NCBI RefSeq assembly: GCF_020037025.1
Contig: NZ_JAIQLH010000006.1
Location: 19,076 to 83,075, forward strand
From: Streptomyces huiliensis
GTDB taxonomy: Bacteria; Actinomycetota; Actinomycetes; Streptomycetales; Streptomycetaceae
Length of the DNA: 64,000 nucleotides
Reading direction: 5' to 3'
The notes under the pieces were generated by a model. It was not told the DNA's origin and did not search any database. It saw nothing but the letters and a program-made list of their open reading frames with translations. The translations under genes were made by a program, and so were the position numbers. Positions 27,527 through 35,567 of the stretch are shown in pieces. Each line of letters opens with the position of its first letter. Position 1 is the stretch's first letter.

Positions 27527-28171
27527 TCAGCCCACGCCCAGGAACCGCAGGACGGCGAGCACCCGCCGGTGGTCCGCGTCCGCTCTCGGCAGGTCCAGCT
27601 TGGCGAGGATGTTGTTGATGTGCTTCGCCACCGCGCTCTCGCTGACGACGAGTTGGGCGGCGATGCCCGCGTTGGAGCGGCCGGACGCCATCAGCTCAAG
27701 CACCTCGCGCTCGCGCGGGGTGAGCCGGTCGAGGGGGTCGCTGTGCCGGCGGAGGAGGAGTTGGGAGACGACCTGGGGGTCGAGGGCCGCGCCGCCCGCC
27801 GCCACCCGCCGGAGCGCGTCGATGAACTCCTCGACGTCGGCGACCCGCTGCTTGAGCAGGTAGCCGACGCCCCGCGTGTCCCCCGTCAGCAGATCCGCCG
27901 CGTACCGCTCCTCGACGTACTGGGACAGCAGCAGCACGGCGGTCCCCGGCCACTGCCGGCGGATGACGAGCGCCGCGCGGACGCCCTCGTCCGTGAAGCC
28001 GGGCGGCATCCGGACGTCGCTGACGACCAGGTCCGGCCGCTGCTCCTCGACCGCCACGAGCAGCGCCTCCGCGTCACCCGCCTCGGCCGCCACCTCGAAT
28101 CCCGCCGCTTCCAGGACCTTCACCAGCCCCACCCGCAGCAGAACGGAATCCTCGGCGATCACAGCGCGCAC
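27527..28171 (-). CDS. NarL/FixJ-family response regulator
   Basis: 214 aa. Receiver domain with acidic Glu7-Asp8, phosphoacceptor Asp52 (VVSDVRMPP) and conserved Lys in YLLKQRVAD (about 105). C-terminal LuxR-type HTH: LTPREREVLELMASGRSNAGIA then VSESAVAKHINNILAKLDL. The GTG start at 28171 overlaps the stop of the upstream kinase gene by 13 bp, so the pair is translationally coupled. Its targets are unknown. Confidence 0.94.
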   Translation of the reverse strand: MRAVIAEDSVLLRVGLVKVLEAAGFEVAAEAGDAEALLVAVEEQRPDLVVSDVRMPPGFTDEGVRAALVIRRQWPGTAVLLLSQYVEERYAADLLTGDTRGVGYLLKQRVADVEEFIDALRRVAAGGAALDPQVVSQLLLRRHSDPLDRLTPREREVLELMASGRSNAGIAAQLVVSESAVAKHINNILAKLDLPRADADHRRVLAVLRFLGVG

Positions 28172-29424
28172 GGCAGCTCCACGGTCACGACGGTCGGGCC
28201 CCCCACGGGGCTGCTGATCGAAAGCGTGCCGTCCACCGACGCGACCCGCTTGGCCAGCCCCGACAGGCCCGTACCGCCCGCCTCGTCCGCCCCGCCCACG
28301 CCGTCGTCGGAGACGACCACGAGCAGTATCCCCCCGAACCGTTCGACCGTGACCTCCGCCCTGGACGCCTGCGCGTGCTTGACGACGTTGGCGAGCGCCT
28401 CCGAGACGACGAAGTACGCGACGGCCTCGATCGCGGGCGCGGGCCGGGACGCCAGGTCCACCCGGACGCGGACGGGCAGCGGGGCGCGGTCGGCGATCCC
28501 GGACAGGGCCGCGTCCAGGCCGCGGTCCTCCAGGACCGCCGGGTGCAGGCCCCGGACGAGGTCGCTCAGCTCCTGGATCGCCGCCTTCGCCTCGCGGTGC
28601 GCCTCGTCGATGACCTTCCGCGCCTCCTCGGGCAGATCGGTCAGCGTGACCTTCGCCAGCCCCAGGTTGACCGCCATCGACACCAGCCGCTGCTGGGCGC
28701 CGTCGTGCAGGTCCCGCTCGATGCGCCGGCGTTCCGCGTCGGCCGCGTCCACGACGCCCGCCCGGCTCTCCGTGACCTCCTCGACCCGGCGCGCCAACCG
28801 CTCGGCGGGAGTGGGGCCGAGGCGGTTCAGGGCGCTGCGGGTGTCGAGCCGGGCGAGGGCCTTCAGCAGCCAGACCGCCCCGTACAGCCCGCCCGCACCG
28901 GCGGCGGTCAGGTACGCGGCCTGGGTCGAGTAGCCGGCCTGCGACAGCCGGACGTCGACCGGCAGCGCCCAGATCCACACGTAGACCGTGACGGCCGCCA
29001 CGGACGCCACCGCGACGATCAGCGCCCCCAGCGCGGCGAAGCCGACCAGCGGCCCGAACACCAGGTGGTACCGCGCCTGCGGCCAGAAGCGCTCCGCGCG
29101 CGGCCCCGCCCGCAGTTGTTCCCACAGCGTCGCCTGCCCGTCCCCGGGACGGGTGACATCCGGTATGTCCACTCCCAGCCGGTCCCGGAACCGCGTCCGC
29201 TGCAGCACCGTCAGCACCGGCGACAGCACCGCCACCACGGCCGCCATCCCGAACACCGCCGCCAGGATGGCCAGGACCCGCGTCGGCCCGCCGTCCACCC
29301 ACGGCACCGCGAGCACCAGCAGGGAGCAGCACTGGATCAGGGCGCCGTGGAGGTGGAAGACGGCGGACCGGCCCGCGCCCTCGAAAGGACGCAGGAGAGG
29401 CCGGTGCAGGACGGAGGTGCGCAT
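28159..29424 (-). CDS. NarL-type sensor histidine kinase
   Basis: 421 aa. N-terminal membrane region with about four hydrophobic segments (two around 25-75, two around 125-160), then a HisKA_3 dimerisation domain with the phosphorylated His at about 240 (RRIERDLHDGAQQR), an N-box VVSEALANVVKHAQAS and a G-box DDGVGGADEAGGTGLSGLAKRV. The start is ATG 29424: a TACGGT box ends 7 nt upstream, fitting a leaderless mRNA; the longer frame to 29499 has no start signal. Signal unknown. Confidence 0.93.
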   Translation of the reverse strand: MRTSVLHRPLLRPFEGAGRSAVFHLHGALIQCCSLLVLAVPWVDGGPTRVLAILAAVFGMAAVVAVLSPVLTVLQRTRFRDRLGVDIPDVTRPGDGQATLWEQLRAGPRAERFWPQARYHLVFGPLVGFAALGALIVAVASVAAVTVYVWIWALPVDVRLSQAGYSTQAAYLTAAGAGGLYGAVWLLKALARLDTRSALNRLGPTPAERLARRVEEVTESRAGVVDAADAERRRIERDLHDGAQQRLVSMAVNLGLAKVTLTDLPEEARKVIDEAHREAKAAIQELSDLVRGLHPAVLEDRGLDAALSGIADRAPLPVRVRVDLASRPAPAIEAVAYFVVSEALANVVKHAQASRAEVTVERFGGILLVVVSDDGVGGADEAGGTGLSGLAKRVASVDGTLSISSPVGGPTVVTVELPCAL

Positions 29425-29431
29425 GGTCGGA

Positions 29432-29437
29432 ACCGTA
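29432..29437 (-). promoter_or_regulatory. putative -10 box (TACGGT) of a leaderless kinase transcript
   Basis: TACGGT on the minus strand ends 7 nt before the ATG of the sensor kinase, which has no SD. Confidence 0.45.
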
Positions 29438-29619
29438 TGCGGCCGGCCGGCCCGCGGCCATGGCGCTGTCGTCCGCCCTGAGGGTGCAACCAGTACCACC
29501 CCGGAACGGACAGCACCGCCAGTGACCCGGGCCTCTCACGACGCGATCGTGGAGCACGTGGGTCGGCGTCGTGGAACACGCCGCCCCGTCCCGTCGGACC
29601 CGTCGAAGGAGCCGCCCCG

Positions 29620-30216
29620 ATGACCGTCCTCGAACTCCCCTACCGCGCACCGTCCCCGAGCGGCGTCGCGCACCGGGGCGGCGCGCACGGGAACGACGCG
29701 CACGGGGGCGACGCGCATCGGGACGGCGTGGCCGAGGTCATCCCGCTCCACGCTACTGAGCCCGAGCCCCCCGCGCCCCGCCCCCGCCCGCGCCCCCGCC
29801 TCCTCGGCTACGCCCTGGCCGCCTGCGGAATCGCCCTGCTCCCCTGGCTGTTCGTCCTCGCCACGAGCCTCCCGGCGGAGGCGACCGCCTCCAGGTGGTC
29901 GGCCGCCTGGGTCGGGCTGGACGCCCTGGAGGCACTCGCGCTCATCACGACGGGCGTCCTGGCCGTCCGCCACCGCCCGCTCCACACGCTCACGGCCGCG
30001 GCGACCTCCGCGCTGCTGGTCGTGGACGCCTGGTTCGACGTGATGACGGCCGCCCCGGGCGGCGACCTGGCCTCGGCCCTGGTCATGGCCGCCGCGGCGG
30101 AACTGCCGCTGGCGGCGGTGTGCGCCGTGGCAGCGGTCCGCGGCCACCGCGGCTCCGGTGGCCACCGCGGCTCCGGCGGTCACCACGGCTCCGGCGGTCA
30201 CCGGACCAGCACGTAA
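29620..30216 (+). CDS. small tetraspan membrane protein with repeat-rich tails
   Basis: 198 aa. The N-terminal ~60 aa are soluble and contain a His/Gly/Asp-rich tract (three HG-D-AH units) and a Pro-Arg run. Four hydrophobic segments follow (about 62-80, 92-115, 122-140, 147-168). The C-terminus has three tandem GSGGH-R/H units (15-bp DNA repeats at about 30148-30205). No family recognised; the four-TM core resembles generic Streptomyces integral membrane proteins. Both tails look like recent repeat expansions and could bind metal through His. Divergent from the two-component genes. Confidence 0.75.
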   Translation: MTVLELPYRAPSPSGVAHRGGAHGNDAHGGDAHRDGVAEVIPLHATEPEPPAPRPRPRPRLLGYALAACGIALLPWLFVLATSLPAEATASRWSAAWVGLDALEALALITTGVLAVRHRPLHTLTAAATSALLVVDAWFDVMTAAPGGDLASALVMAAAAELPLAAVCAVAAVRGHRGSGGHRGSGGHHGSGGHRTST

Positions 30217-30219
30217 TCT
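30214..30219 (+). promoter_or_regulatory. putative -10 box (TAATCT) of a leaderless transcript
   Basis: TAATCT ends exactly 6 nt before ATG 30226. It overlaps the stop of the upstream gene, so the SUKH-like gene probably has its own promoter. Confidence 0.45.
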
Positions 30220-30225
30220 GCGCTC

Positions 30226-30756
30226 ATGACGCCGACGGACGACCGCCGCCTCCCCGCTCCCCTCCACGCCTTGGCGAGCGTCGAGTTCCCCCGCGCGGTC
30301 GACGAGGGCGGGATCGAGTTCGAGCCCTACCCCACCTTCCTCCCCACCGAGGAGACCACCGCGTGGTTCCGGGCCTGGACGGGCAACGGCACGGTGACCG
30401 GGGACGCGTTCCGCGTCTTCGGCGAGGACGGCGCCGGTGGCCTTACGGCCTTGTGGATCGCGCGGCCGGACGCTCCCCTGGCCGATCAGCCGGTCGTCCA
30501 CCTCGGATCGGAGGGCGAGATGGGCGTCGTCGCCCGCGACCTGCCGGCCTTCCTCTGGCTCCTGGCCGACGGTTTCGGTCCGTGGGAGGCCGTCGACCCG
30601 CGCGAACGGAACCGGCCCGCGCACCGCGTCCCCGAACTCGTCGCGCTCGCCGAGCGGTTCGCCCCGGAGCGGCGGCAGTCCGCGCGGACCGTCATGGACG
30701 AGGCGGCACGGGAGTTCCCGGACTTCGAGGACTCGATCGACCACCTCTGCGCCTGA
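30226..30756 (+). CDS. SMI1/KNR4 (SUKH)-like protein
   Basis: 176 aa, cytoplasmic. The central part (FRVFGEDGAGGLTALWIAR, PVVHLGSEGEMGVVARDLPAFLWLLADGFGPWE) matches the SUKH fold pattern, a family in which many members are immunity proteins of polymorphic toxins and others are standalone. No toxin gene is adjacent, so it is either an orphan immunity protein or a housekeeping SUKH protein. No SD; probable leaderless start. Confidence 0.72.
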   Translation: MTPTDDRRLPAPLHALASVEFPRAVDEGGIEFEPYPTFLPTEETTAWFRAWTGNGTVTGDAFRVFGEDGAGGLTALWIARPDAPLADQPVVHLGSEGEMGVVARDLPAFLWLLADGFGPWEAVDPRERNRPAHRVPELVALAERFAPERRQSARTVMDEAAREFPDFEDSIDHLCA

Positions 30757-30765
30757 TGTCTGCCT

Positions 30766-31185
30766 TCACCCACCGAAGAACTTCTTCTTCGCCTCCGGGG
30801 TGACGGGAGTGAAGAAGTTGACCAGGTTGCCGTCGGGATCGCGGAACAGCAGCGACCGGTTGCCCCAGGGCATCGTGGTGGGCCCGCTGACGACATCGGT
30901 GACGAAGCCAGCGTCGGAACCGGAGCCGGTCAGCTCCCGGTGCACGCGGTCCACGTCGTCGACGAGGAACTCGGTGATCACGCTGTGGTTGTCCGCCGGC
31001 CGGGCGGAGCCCGGGGCGAACAGCGGGACGGTACGCGTCCCGGCGATGGCGAGGGTCGCGCCCGAGGTCCTGAGCTCGGCGAAGTCCTCGGTGAACCAGG
31101 TCACTCGCGCCCCCGTGGCCCGCTCGTAGAAGGCGGCGAGACGCGCCACGTCGCCGGTGATGATGCGGATCGAGACGAAGTCCAC
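30766..31185 (-). CDS. VOC-superfamily (glyoxalase/bleomycin-resistance-like) protein
   Basis: 139 aa, one VOC module pair. Sequence features: DFVSIRIITGDVARLAAFYE at the N-terminus, and FRDPDGNLVNFFTPV with the metal-ligand-type Glu/Asp pattern near 115. The GTG at 31185 has AAGGAG 6 nt upstream; the open frame to 32124 is a shadow of the opposite gene. Divergent from a WYL regulator with a 114-bp gap, a common pairing in Streptomyces, so probably controlled by it. Substrate unknown. Confidence 0.88.
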   Translation of the reverse strand: MDFVSIRIITGDVARLAAFYERATGARVTWFTEDFAELRTSGATLAIAGTRTVPLFAPGSARPADNHSVITEFLVDDVDRVHRELTGSGSDAGFVTDVVSGPTTMPWGNRSLLFRDPDGNLVNFFTPVTPEAKKKFFGG

Positions 31186-31287
31186 GGAAAGCTCCTTGGC
31201 TGTGGTTGTGCTGTGCTGTGCTGTGCTGAAGGGGTGCACCGCGCAGGCTAGGAGCAATAGCGGACAGAATCGGTCCGGTATGCGCAG

Positions 31288-31293
31288 TAGATT
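31288..31293 (+). promoter_or_regulatory. putative -10 box (TAGATT) of a leaderless WYL regulator
   Basis: TAGATT ends exactly 6 nt before ATG 31300; no SD is present. Confidence 0.5.
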
Positions 31294-31299
31294 GCCCAC

Positions 31300-32343
31300 A
31301 TGTCCCGTCCCACCGGCCGCGTGCTGACCCTCCTGGAACTCCTGCAGTCGGGCGGCACCCGGACCGTGGCCGAACTCGCCGACCGGCTCGGCGTCGAGGG
31401 GCGCACCGTGCGGCGGTACGTGTCCCAGCTGATCGACCTGGACGTGCCCGTGGAATCGGTGCGCGGCCGCTACGGCGGCTACCGCCTCGCCCCCGGCCAC
31501 CGCCTGCCCCCGCTCATGCTCGGCGACGACGAGGCGCTGGCCGTGCTCCTCGGCCTGGTCGCCGGCCGCCGCACCGGACTGACGACCGCCGAGCGCGCGG
31601 CGAACGAGACGGCGGCGGCGAAGATCCGGCGGGTGCTCCCCCGGCACCTCGCCCGCCGGCTCGACGCCCTCTTGGGAGCACTCGACTTCACGGACCGGCC
31701 CGGCGAGTTCGACACCCCGAACGCGGAGGTCCTGCTCACCCTCGCCGACGCGGTGCGCCACCGCCGGCCGGTCTCCCTCCGCTACACCGACCGCGACGGG
31801 CGGCGCAGCGACCGCACGCTGCACGCGTACGGGATCGTCGCCCACGCGGGCCGGTGGTACGTCACGGGCGAGGACGCCGGCATCGGCGAGGACCGGACCC
31901 TCCGGCTCGACCGCGTCACGGACGCGCGGGCCCTGCCCGGCTCGTTCGCACCGCCGCCCGCGGAGCCCGGCCCGGCACAGCGCGTCCTGTCGGGGTTCGC
32001 CACGGCCGGGTACCGGCACGAGGTGACCTTGCGGATCCACGGGACGGTCGAGCGCATCCGCGCCCACCTCCCCGCCTCCGTCGCCCGCCTGGACGGGCAC
32101 GAGCCCTGGGCGGACCAAGACCAAGGCCGGGACCAGGACCGGGACCAGAACCCGGCGGCCGAGCGCTGGCGGCGCGTCGAGCTACGCGTGGAGCGACTCG
32201 ACTGGCTGCCTCCGCTCCTCGCCGCGCTCGACCGGCCGTTCGTCGTCGAGCGCCCCGACGAACTACGCGACCGCCTCGCGGCGTTCGCCGAGCGCCTGGC
32301 GTCGTACGCCCGCCGGCCGGAGGGTGAGGGGCAGGCGCCCTGA
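31300..32343 (+). CDS. WYL-domain HTH (YafY/DeoR-like) regulator
   Basis: 347 aa. N-terminal winged helix (LTLLELLQSGGTRTVAELADRLGVEGRTVRRYVSQL split over 7-44) followed by the central WYL domain (about 145-220, containing PVSLRYTDRDGRR and HAYGIVAHAGRWYVTG) and the C-terminal WCX domain. WYL regulators bind ligands or nucleic acids; the ligand here is unknown. Divergent from the VOC gene, the usual target arrangement. A DQ-rich linker (about 270-283) with repeated GRDQDRDQN units is an insertion in the WCX region. Confidence 0.92.
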   Translation: MSRPTGRVLTLLELLQSGGTRTVAELADRLGVEGRTVRRYVSQLIDLDVPVESVRGRYGGYRLAPGHRLPPLMLGDDEALAVLLGLVAGRRTGLTTAERAANETAAAKIRRVLPRHLARRLDALLGALDFTDRPGEFDTPNAEVLLTLADAVRHRRPVSLRYTDRDGRRSDRTLHAYGIVAHAGRWYVTGEDAGIGEDRTLRLDRVTDARALPGSFAPPPAEPGPAQRVLSGFATAGYRHEVTLRIHGTVERIRAHLPASVARLDGHEPWADQDQGRDQDRDQNPAAERWRRVELRVERLDWLPPLLAALDRPFVVERPDELRDRLAAFAERLASYARRPEGEGQAP

Positions 32344-32575
32344 GGTGGCGCACCTCGGCAGCTGGACCGGCGGGTACGGCGGGACCAGCGGGACTAGTGA
32401 GACCGGCGGGTACGGCCCGGCCCGTACGACACCGCCGCGCCACGCGAACAGCACGCACGTGCCCCGCGTCCGAACGTACGCCGCCGTCCGCGCGGTTGGC
32501 TTTTCCGGGCCGACGGACGGCACTCCGCGAGGACCGTCACGGGGCTGGCCGGGGCCGCCGCCCGCCACACGCTTC

Positions 32576-32926
32576 TCAGTCCCCCTGTGCCCACGCGGCC
32601 ATGGGCAACGACAGGTACACCCCCACGTCGTGCGACCCGGCCACCGCACGGATCCCGGCGCACAGCCGGTCAGCCCGCTCCTGACGGTCGGCGGCCCGGC
32701 TCTCGAACCACTTCGACCGCACCTCGACGACGAGGTCCACACCACTGCTGTCCAGCGGCCCGAGCGGCCGGAAGCGCAGCTCGATGTCACCGGGCCGCAG
32801 CGCGCCGTCGTAGGGCTCCTCGGGGCACTCGACGGCGAGGGACACCAAGTGCGGCAGCGCTCCGCGCAGTTCACGAAGGACGTCCTCGGGAACGCGAGGC
32901 GCGTAAGTGATCTCCACAAGCGGCAT
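32576..32926 (-). CDS. tautomerase-like small protein
   Basis: 116 aa. Begins MPLVEITYAP with Pro immediately after the initiator Met, as in 4-oxalocrotonate tautomerase and MIF-superfamily enzymes, where the N-terminal Pro is the catalytic base. The rest contains an Arg-rich middle (DIELRFRPLG, VEVRSKWFESRAADRQERAD) compatible with a CHMI/4-OT fold. No SD; a TAGGGT box 6 nt upstream suggests a leaderless mRNA. Substrate unknown. Assignment moderate. Confidence 0.65.
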   Translation of the reverse strand: MPLVEITYAPRVPEDVLRELRGALPHLVSLAVECPEEPYDGALRPGDIELRFRPLGPLDSSGVDLVVEVRSKWFESRAADRQERADRLCAGIRAVAGSHDVGVYLSLPMAAWAQGD

Positions 32927-32932
32927 CGGCCC

Positions 32933-32938
32933 ACCCTA
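32933..32938 (-). promoter_or_regulatory. putative -10 box (TAGGGT) of a leaderless transcript
   Basis: On the minus strand TAGGGT ends exactly 6 nt before ATG 32926. It lies inside the 3' end of the upstream gene. Confidence 0.45.
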
Positions 32939-33490
32939 CGCCGATCCCGGCCGCATCCCCCACGTCACGCACGTTCCCGCCCTTCCCGACCGCCACCCCG
33001 ATCGCGCGAGCAGCGCACGCACCTCCACCGCCCCGGCCAGCACCTCCTCCTCATGCGGCACGGGAAGCAGCCAGAAGTCGCCCGGCCCCTCCCGCCGTCC
33101 GGGGTGTGGTGTGCGCAGATAGCGCAGGTGGTCGTCGATGCCGACGGCCCGCGTCCCGTTCCCGGCGGTCCACGTCCGCGCCGTGCCCGCCCGCACGAGG
33201 ACGCTGTAGACGTCCCGCCGGCGGGTCACCACCACGCCGTACCCGATCCCCGCCTCCCGGAACGCCGCCTCGACCACGTCGTCCGTCCGTACCCCGGCGA
33301 TGCCGCCCTCCACCGCCTCCGCCGCGAGGTGGACGACGTCGAAGCGCCGCCCGATCTCGATCGCGGGCGACCTGCCGTCCGCCCACGCCTCGTGGATCTC
33401 CCGCGGCCGCGGAACCCGGGAGACCAGCCACAACGCGCCGGGGTGGCGCTGGGTGGGGTACGTGACGGGAAGCGGCGGGTAGTCGCTCAT
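32936..33490 (-). CDS. hypothetical protein of an XRE-associated cluster
   Basis: 184 aa from ATG 33490, which overlaps the upstream stop (ATGA). The N-terminal ALWLVSRVPRPREIHEAWADG followed by IEIGRRFDVVHL resembles the N-terminal region of a group of actinobacterial proteins linked to integrative elements and XRE clusters (some annotated as primase/polymerase-like); the core primase residues are not recognisable, so no enzymatic function is claimed. C-terminal DFWLLPVPHEEE is conserved-looking. Last gene of a coupled minus-strand cluster. Confidence 0.65.
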   Translation of the reverse strand: MSDYPPLPVTYPTQRHPGALWLVSRVPRPREIHEAWADGRSPAIEIGRRFDVVHLAAEAVEGGIAGVRTDDVVEAAFREAGIGYGVVVTRRRDVYSVLVRAGTARTWTAGNGTRAVGIDDHLRYLRTPHPGRREGPGDFWLLPVPHEEEVLAGAVEVRALLARSGWRSGRAGTCVTWGMRPGSA

Positions 33491-33756
33491 CGGCCCGCCT
33501 CCTCGCCGGCTCCGGGATCCGGGTCCACCCGCCAGAACGAGGTGGTCACCGCGCAGTACGCCCGGTGCGCCGGATGCAGCCGCGTGTGCTTCAGCGCCCA
33601 GACCTCGGCGAGCAGCGGGTCGCCCTCGCTCGCCCGGGACGTCTTCCGGCAGTCCCTGCACTGGAACTGGTGCACGGGCTCGCCCGGAAGGCCCGGCCCA
33701 CCGTCCCGCGCCAGTACCAGCGCCCGCGCCTCCGCCACGCTGTCGGCCGCCCTCAC
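33487..33756 (-). CDS. small zinc-ribbon-like protein (DUF7848-like)
   Basis: 89 aa. Contains FQCRDC, one CxxC, then LLAEVWALKHTRLHPAHRAY with His residues that could complete a zinc site, a pattern seen in small Streptomyces proteins of the DUF7848 type. The GTG start at 33756 overlaps the stop of the preceding small gene and its own stop overlaps the next ATG, so three genes are translationally coupled. Role unknown; part of an XRE-linked accessory cluster. Confidence 0.65.
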   Translation of the reverse strand: MRAADSVAEARALVLARDGGPGLPGEPVHQFQCRDCRKTSRASEGDPLLAEVWALKHTRLHPAHRAYCAVTTSFWRVDPDPGAGEEAGR

Positions 33757-33986
33757 CGCCGCCTCCCGTGCGGGTGCCGCCGCAGCTCGACGTCGCAGTC
33801 GACGACCCGCGAGAAGTCCCCGTCCCGCCGCGCCACGGCCCGCTACCGCGCGAGCGCTTCACAGACGTCGCAACCGGGCGCGGGAGCGGGCGCGTTACGG
33901 TACGGCTCCGCCGGGGCGCTGCCCACGGCGGCATCGGCCAGCGCGGCGCGGCGGGCGCGGTCCTGGGGTGTTCGTTGGTGTGGCAT
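33753..33986 (-). pseudogene. small XRE-cluster gene interrupted by an in-frame TAG
   Basis: 78 codons from ATG 33986 to TGA 33753-33755, read through a single in-frame TAG at 33843-33845 (codon 48). The first part ends CDVCEALAR and the part after the TAG reads RAVARRDGDFSRVVDCDV then ELRRHPHGR, which together match the pattern of small conserved Streptomyces proteins next to XRE regulators (CxxC, then basic helix, DV.LRRH end). The TGA overlaps the GTG of the next gene, as expected of an intact operon. Either a recent nonsense mutation or a sequencing error; too short to judge the rest. The 107 bp on to the XRE gene holds nothing further. Confidence 0.6.
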
Positions 33987-34093
33987 GTACGACTCCACGC
34001 GCAGACGATGTGCTGACCGTCACATCGTGCTGGCGCGCAAGGGCCGGAACTGTCAGAGCCCGCTGACAGCCCGGGCCATGACCTGACGCTCGG

Positions 34094-35266
34094 CTACGCG
34101 CTCAGCCAGGCGCCGAAGCTGATGAAGTCGTCCGGCATGCGCCGCTTCGCCGACTCCAGGCCGGAGTACGTCTCCCGCACGATCGGGTGGTAGCGGGTCT
34201 GCTGTGGTGCCAGCCTGCGCGCTTCCAGCAGGTTGCCGAAGGCCGCTTCGGTGCGGCCGGTCCACATCTGGGCGCGCGCCACCTCCGCGTAGTGGTGGGA
34301 CATCCGGGACCGCGGCCAGTCGGCGGGCAGCCGGACGTCGCGTGCCATGTCGACGGCCGCGCCGTACTCGTCCAACTCGGCCAGCACGCTCACCCGGTGC
34401 ACACCGACGTTGGCCGGACCGAACGCCAGCCAGTGGACCTTCTCGGCCGGGCCCGTGCGATCGGCTATCCGGCCGGCCTCGGCCAGGTGGCTCTCGGCCG
34501 TGTCGCCGTCCTTGGCGCGGCCGGCCAGCACCGCGGCGCCCAAGTGGAGCTGCCCGGTGAGGACATCGCGTTCACGGCCTGGAGCCGCCTGTTCCAACCT
34601 GGCCATCCCGAGGCGGACCAGCCGCTCGCCCGTGCGGTAGTCACTGGCCCGGAGGTAGGCCAGGGCCCGCAGGTACTGCCGCATGCCGCCCAGCAACGGG
34701 TCGGAGGCGCGCTCCGCGGCCCACTCCAGCCGGTCGAGGGCGATCGCCGCCAGGTCGACGAACCCCAGCTTCGTCGCGACGTCGTACGCGGTGCGGTAAC
34801 CGCTCGCCAGAGTCCGCCACGCCTCGGTCGTCCCCTCCGCGTGCGCGACCGTGGTCGCCTCGCGGATCAGGGAGGGCAGCGCGACCGCCACCCGCTTGAT
34901 GTCGGTGGCCCGCATCAGCAGGCACAACTCCTCGGCTTCCGCCGCCAGCTCGGCCGCGCCGCGCGGGGCGAGGTCCGGGTCCACGCCGAGGTCGTACACG
35001 TTGAGCGCCTCGCGGATCGGGTTGATCAGCCCGTCGAGGCGGTCCTGCCGCAGCTCTTCGAGATACGGCTGTCCCGTCAGCTCGTCCACGGGTACCGACA
35101 GGGCGCGCGCGAGGGCGCCGATCACGGAAGGGCTGGCGGGCATCTGCCCCTGCTCGACCTTCGTGAGAGTGCTGTACGAGACGTTGCTCCGGTGGGCCAG
35201 TTCGCGCTGAGTCAGTCGGCGACGCTTCCGCGTCCTCGCGATCCGCGCACCGGTGTGCTCCGACAT
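34094..35266 (-). CDS. XRE-family regulator with TPR-like C-terminal domain
   Basis: 390 aa. N-terminal HTH_3: RIARTRKRRRLTQRELAHRS (8-27) then VSYSTLTKVEQGQMPASPSV. The C-terminal ~300 aa are helical TPR-like repeats ending ETYSGLESAKRRMPDDFISFGAWLSA, typical of Streptomyces XRE/TPR regulators related to signal-peptide-sensing or BldB-linked systems. ATG 35266 has GGAG 6 nt upstream. Divergent from the RibD-like reductase gene with 301 bp between; upstream of the coupled minus-strand cluster. Confidence 0.88.
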   Translation of the reverse strand: MSEHTGARIARTRKRRRLTQRELAHRSNVSYSTLTKVEQGQMPASPSVIGALARALSVPVDELTGQPYLEELRQDRLDGLINPIREALNVYDLGVDPDLAPRGAAELAAEAEELCLLMRATDIKRVAVALPSLIREATTVAHAEGTTEAWRTLASGYRTAYDVATKLGFVDLAAIALDRLEWAAERASDPLLGGMRQYLRALAYLRASDYRTGERLVRLGMARLEQAAPGRERDVLTGQLHLGAAVLAGRAKDGDTAESHLAEAGRIADRTGPAEKVHWLAFGPANVGVHRVSVLAELDEYGAAVDMARDVRLPADWPRSRMSHHYAEVARAQMWTGRTEAAFGNLLEARRLAPQQTRYHPIVRETYSGLESAKRRMPDDFISFGAWLSA

Positions 35267-35567
35267 GCTGAACTCCGATCTGCTCGACACCAGGACGATA
35301 CCCGCGCCGCTCCCGGCGGACCCGTGTTCGCTGCTCCCGCATCCGAGGCCACGCGCGCACCGGCTTCCCCAGGGGCACCCCGGGACGGCGCGGCCAAGGG
35401 GCCGCCGTTCCATCGCACTTGCCCGACGAACCGCTTCACGAGCCACTCGACACTTGCCTGCCCGACACGGCTCAGTCAGGGGACTCCGGCACGGCTCGTC
35501 GCGAAGAATGACGTTCGGACTCGGCACCACTTCCCTCCTTACCTCTCTCCTTCCGAAAGGTGTCTCG
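35267..35567. other. 301-bp divergent region, XRE gene / RibD-like gene
   Basis: No gene. Contains ACTTGC-centred elements: GCACTTGCCCGAC near 35419 and ACACTTGCCTGCCCGAC near 35450. The stretch 35419-35464 matches 36541-36586 at about 35 of 46 positions, so it is a small repeated element. Likely promoters and operator for the divergent genes. Confidence 0.5.
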
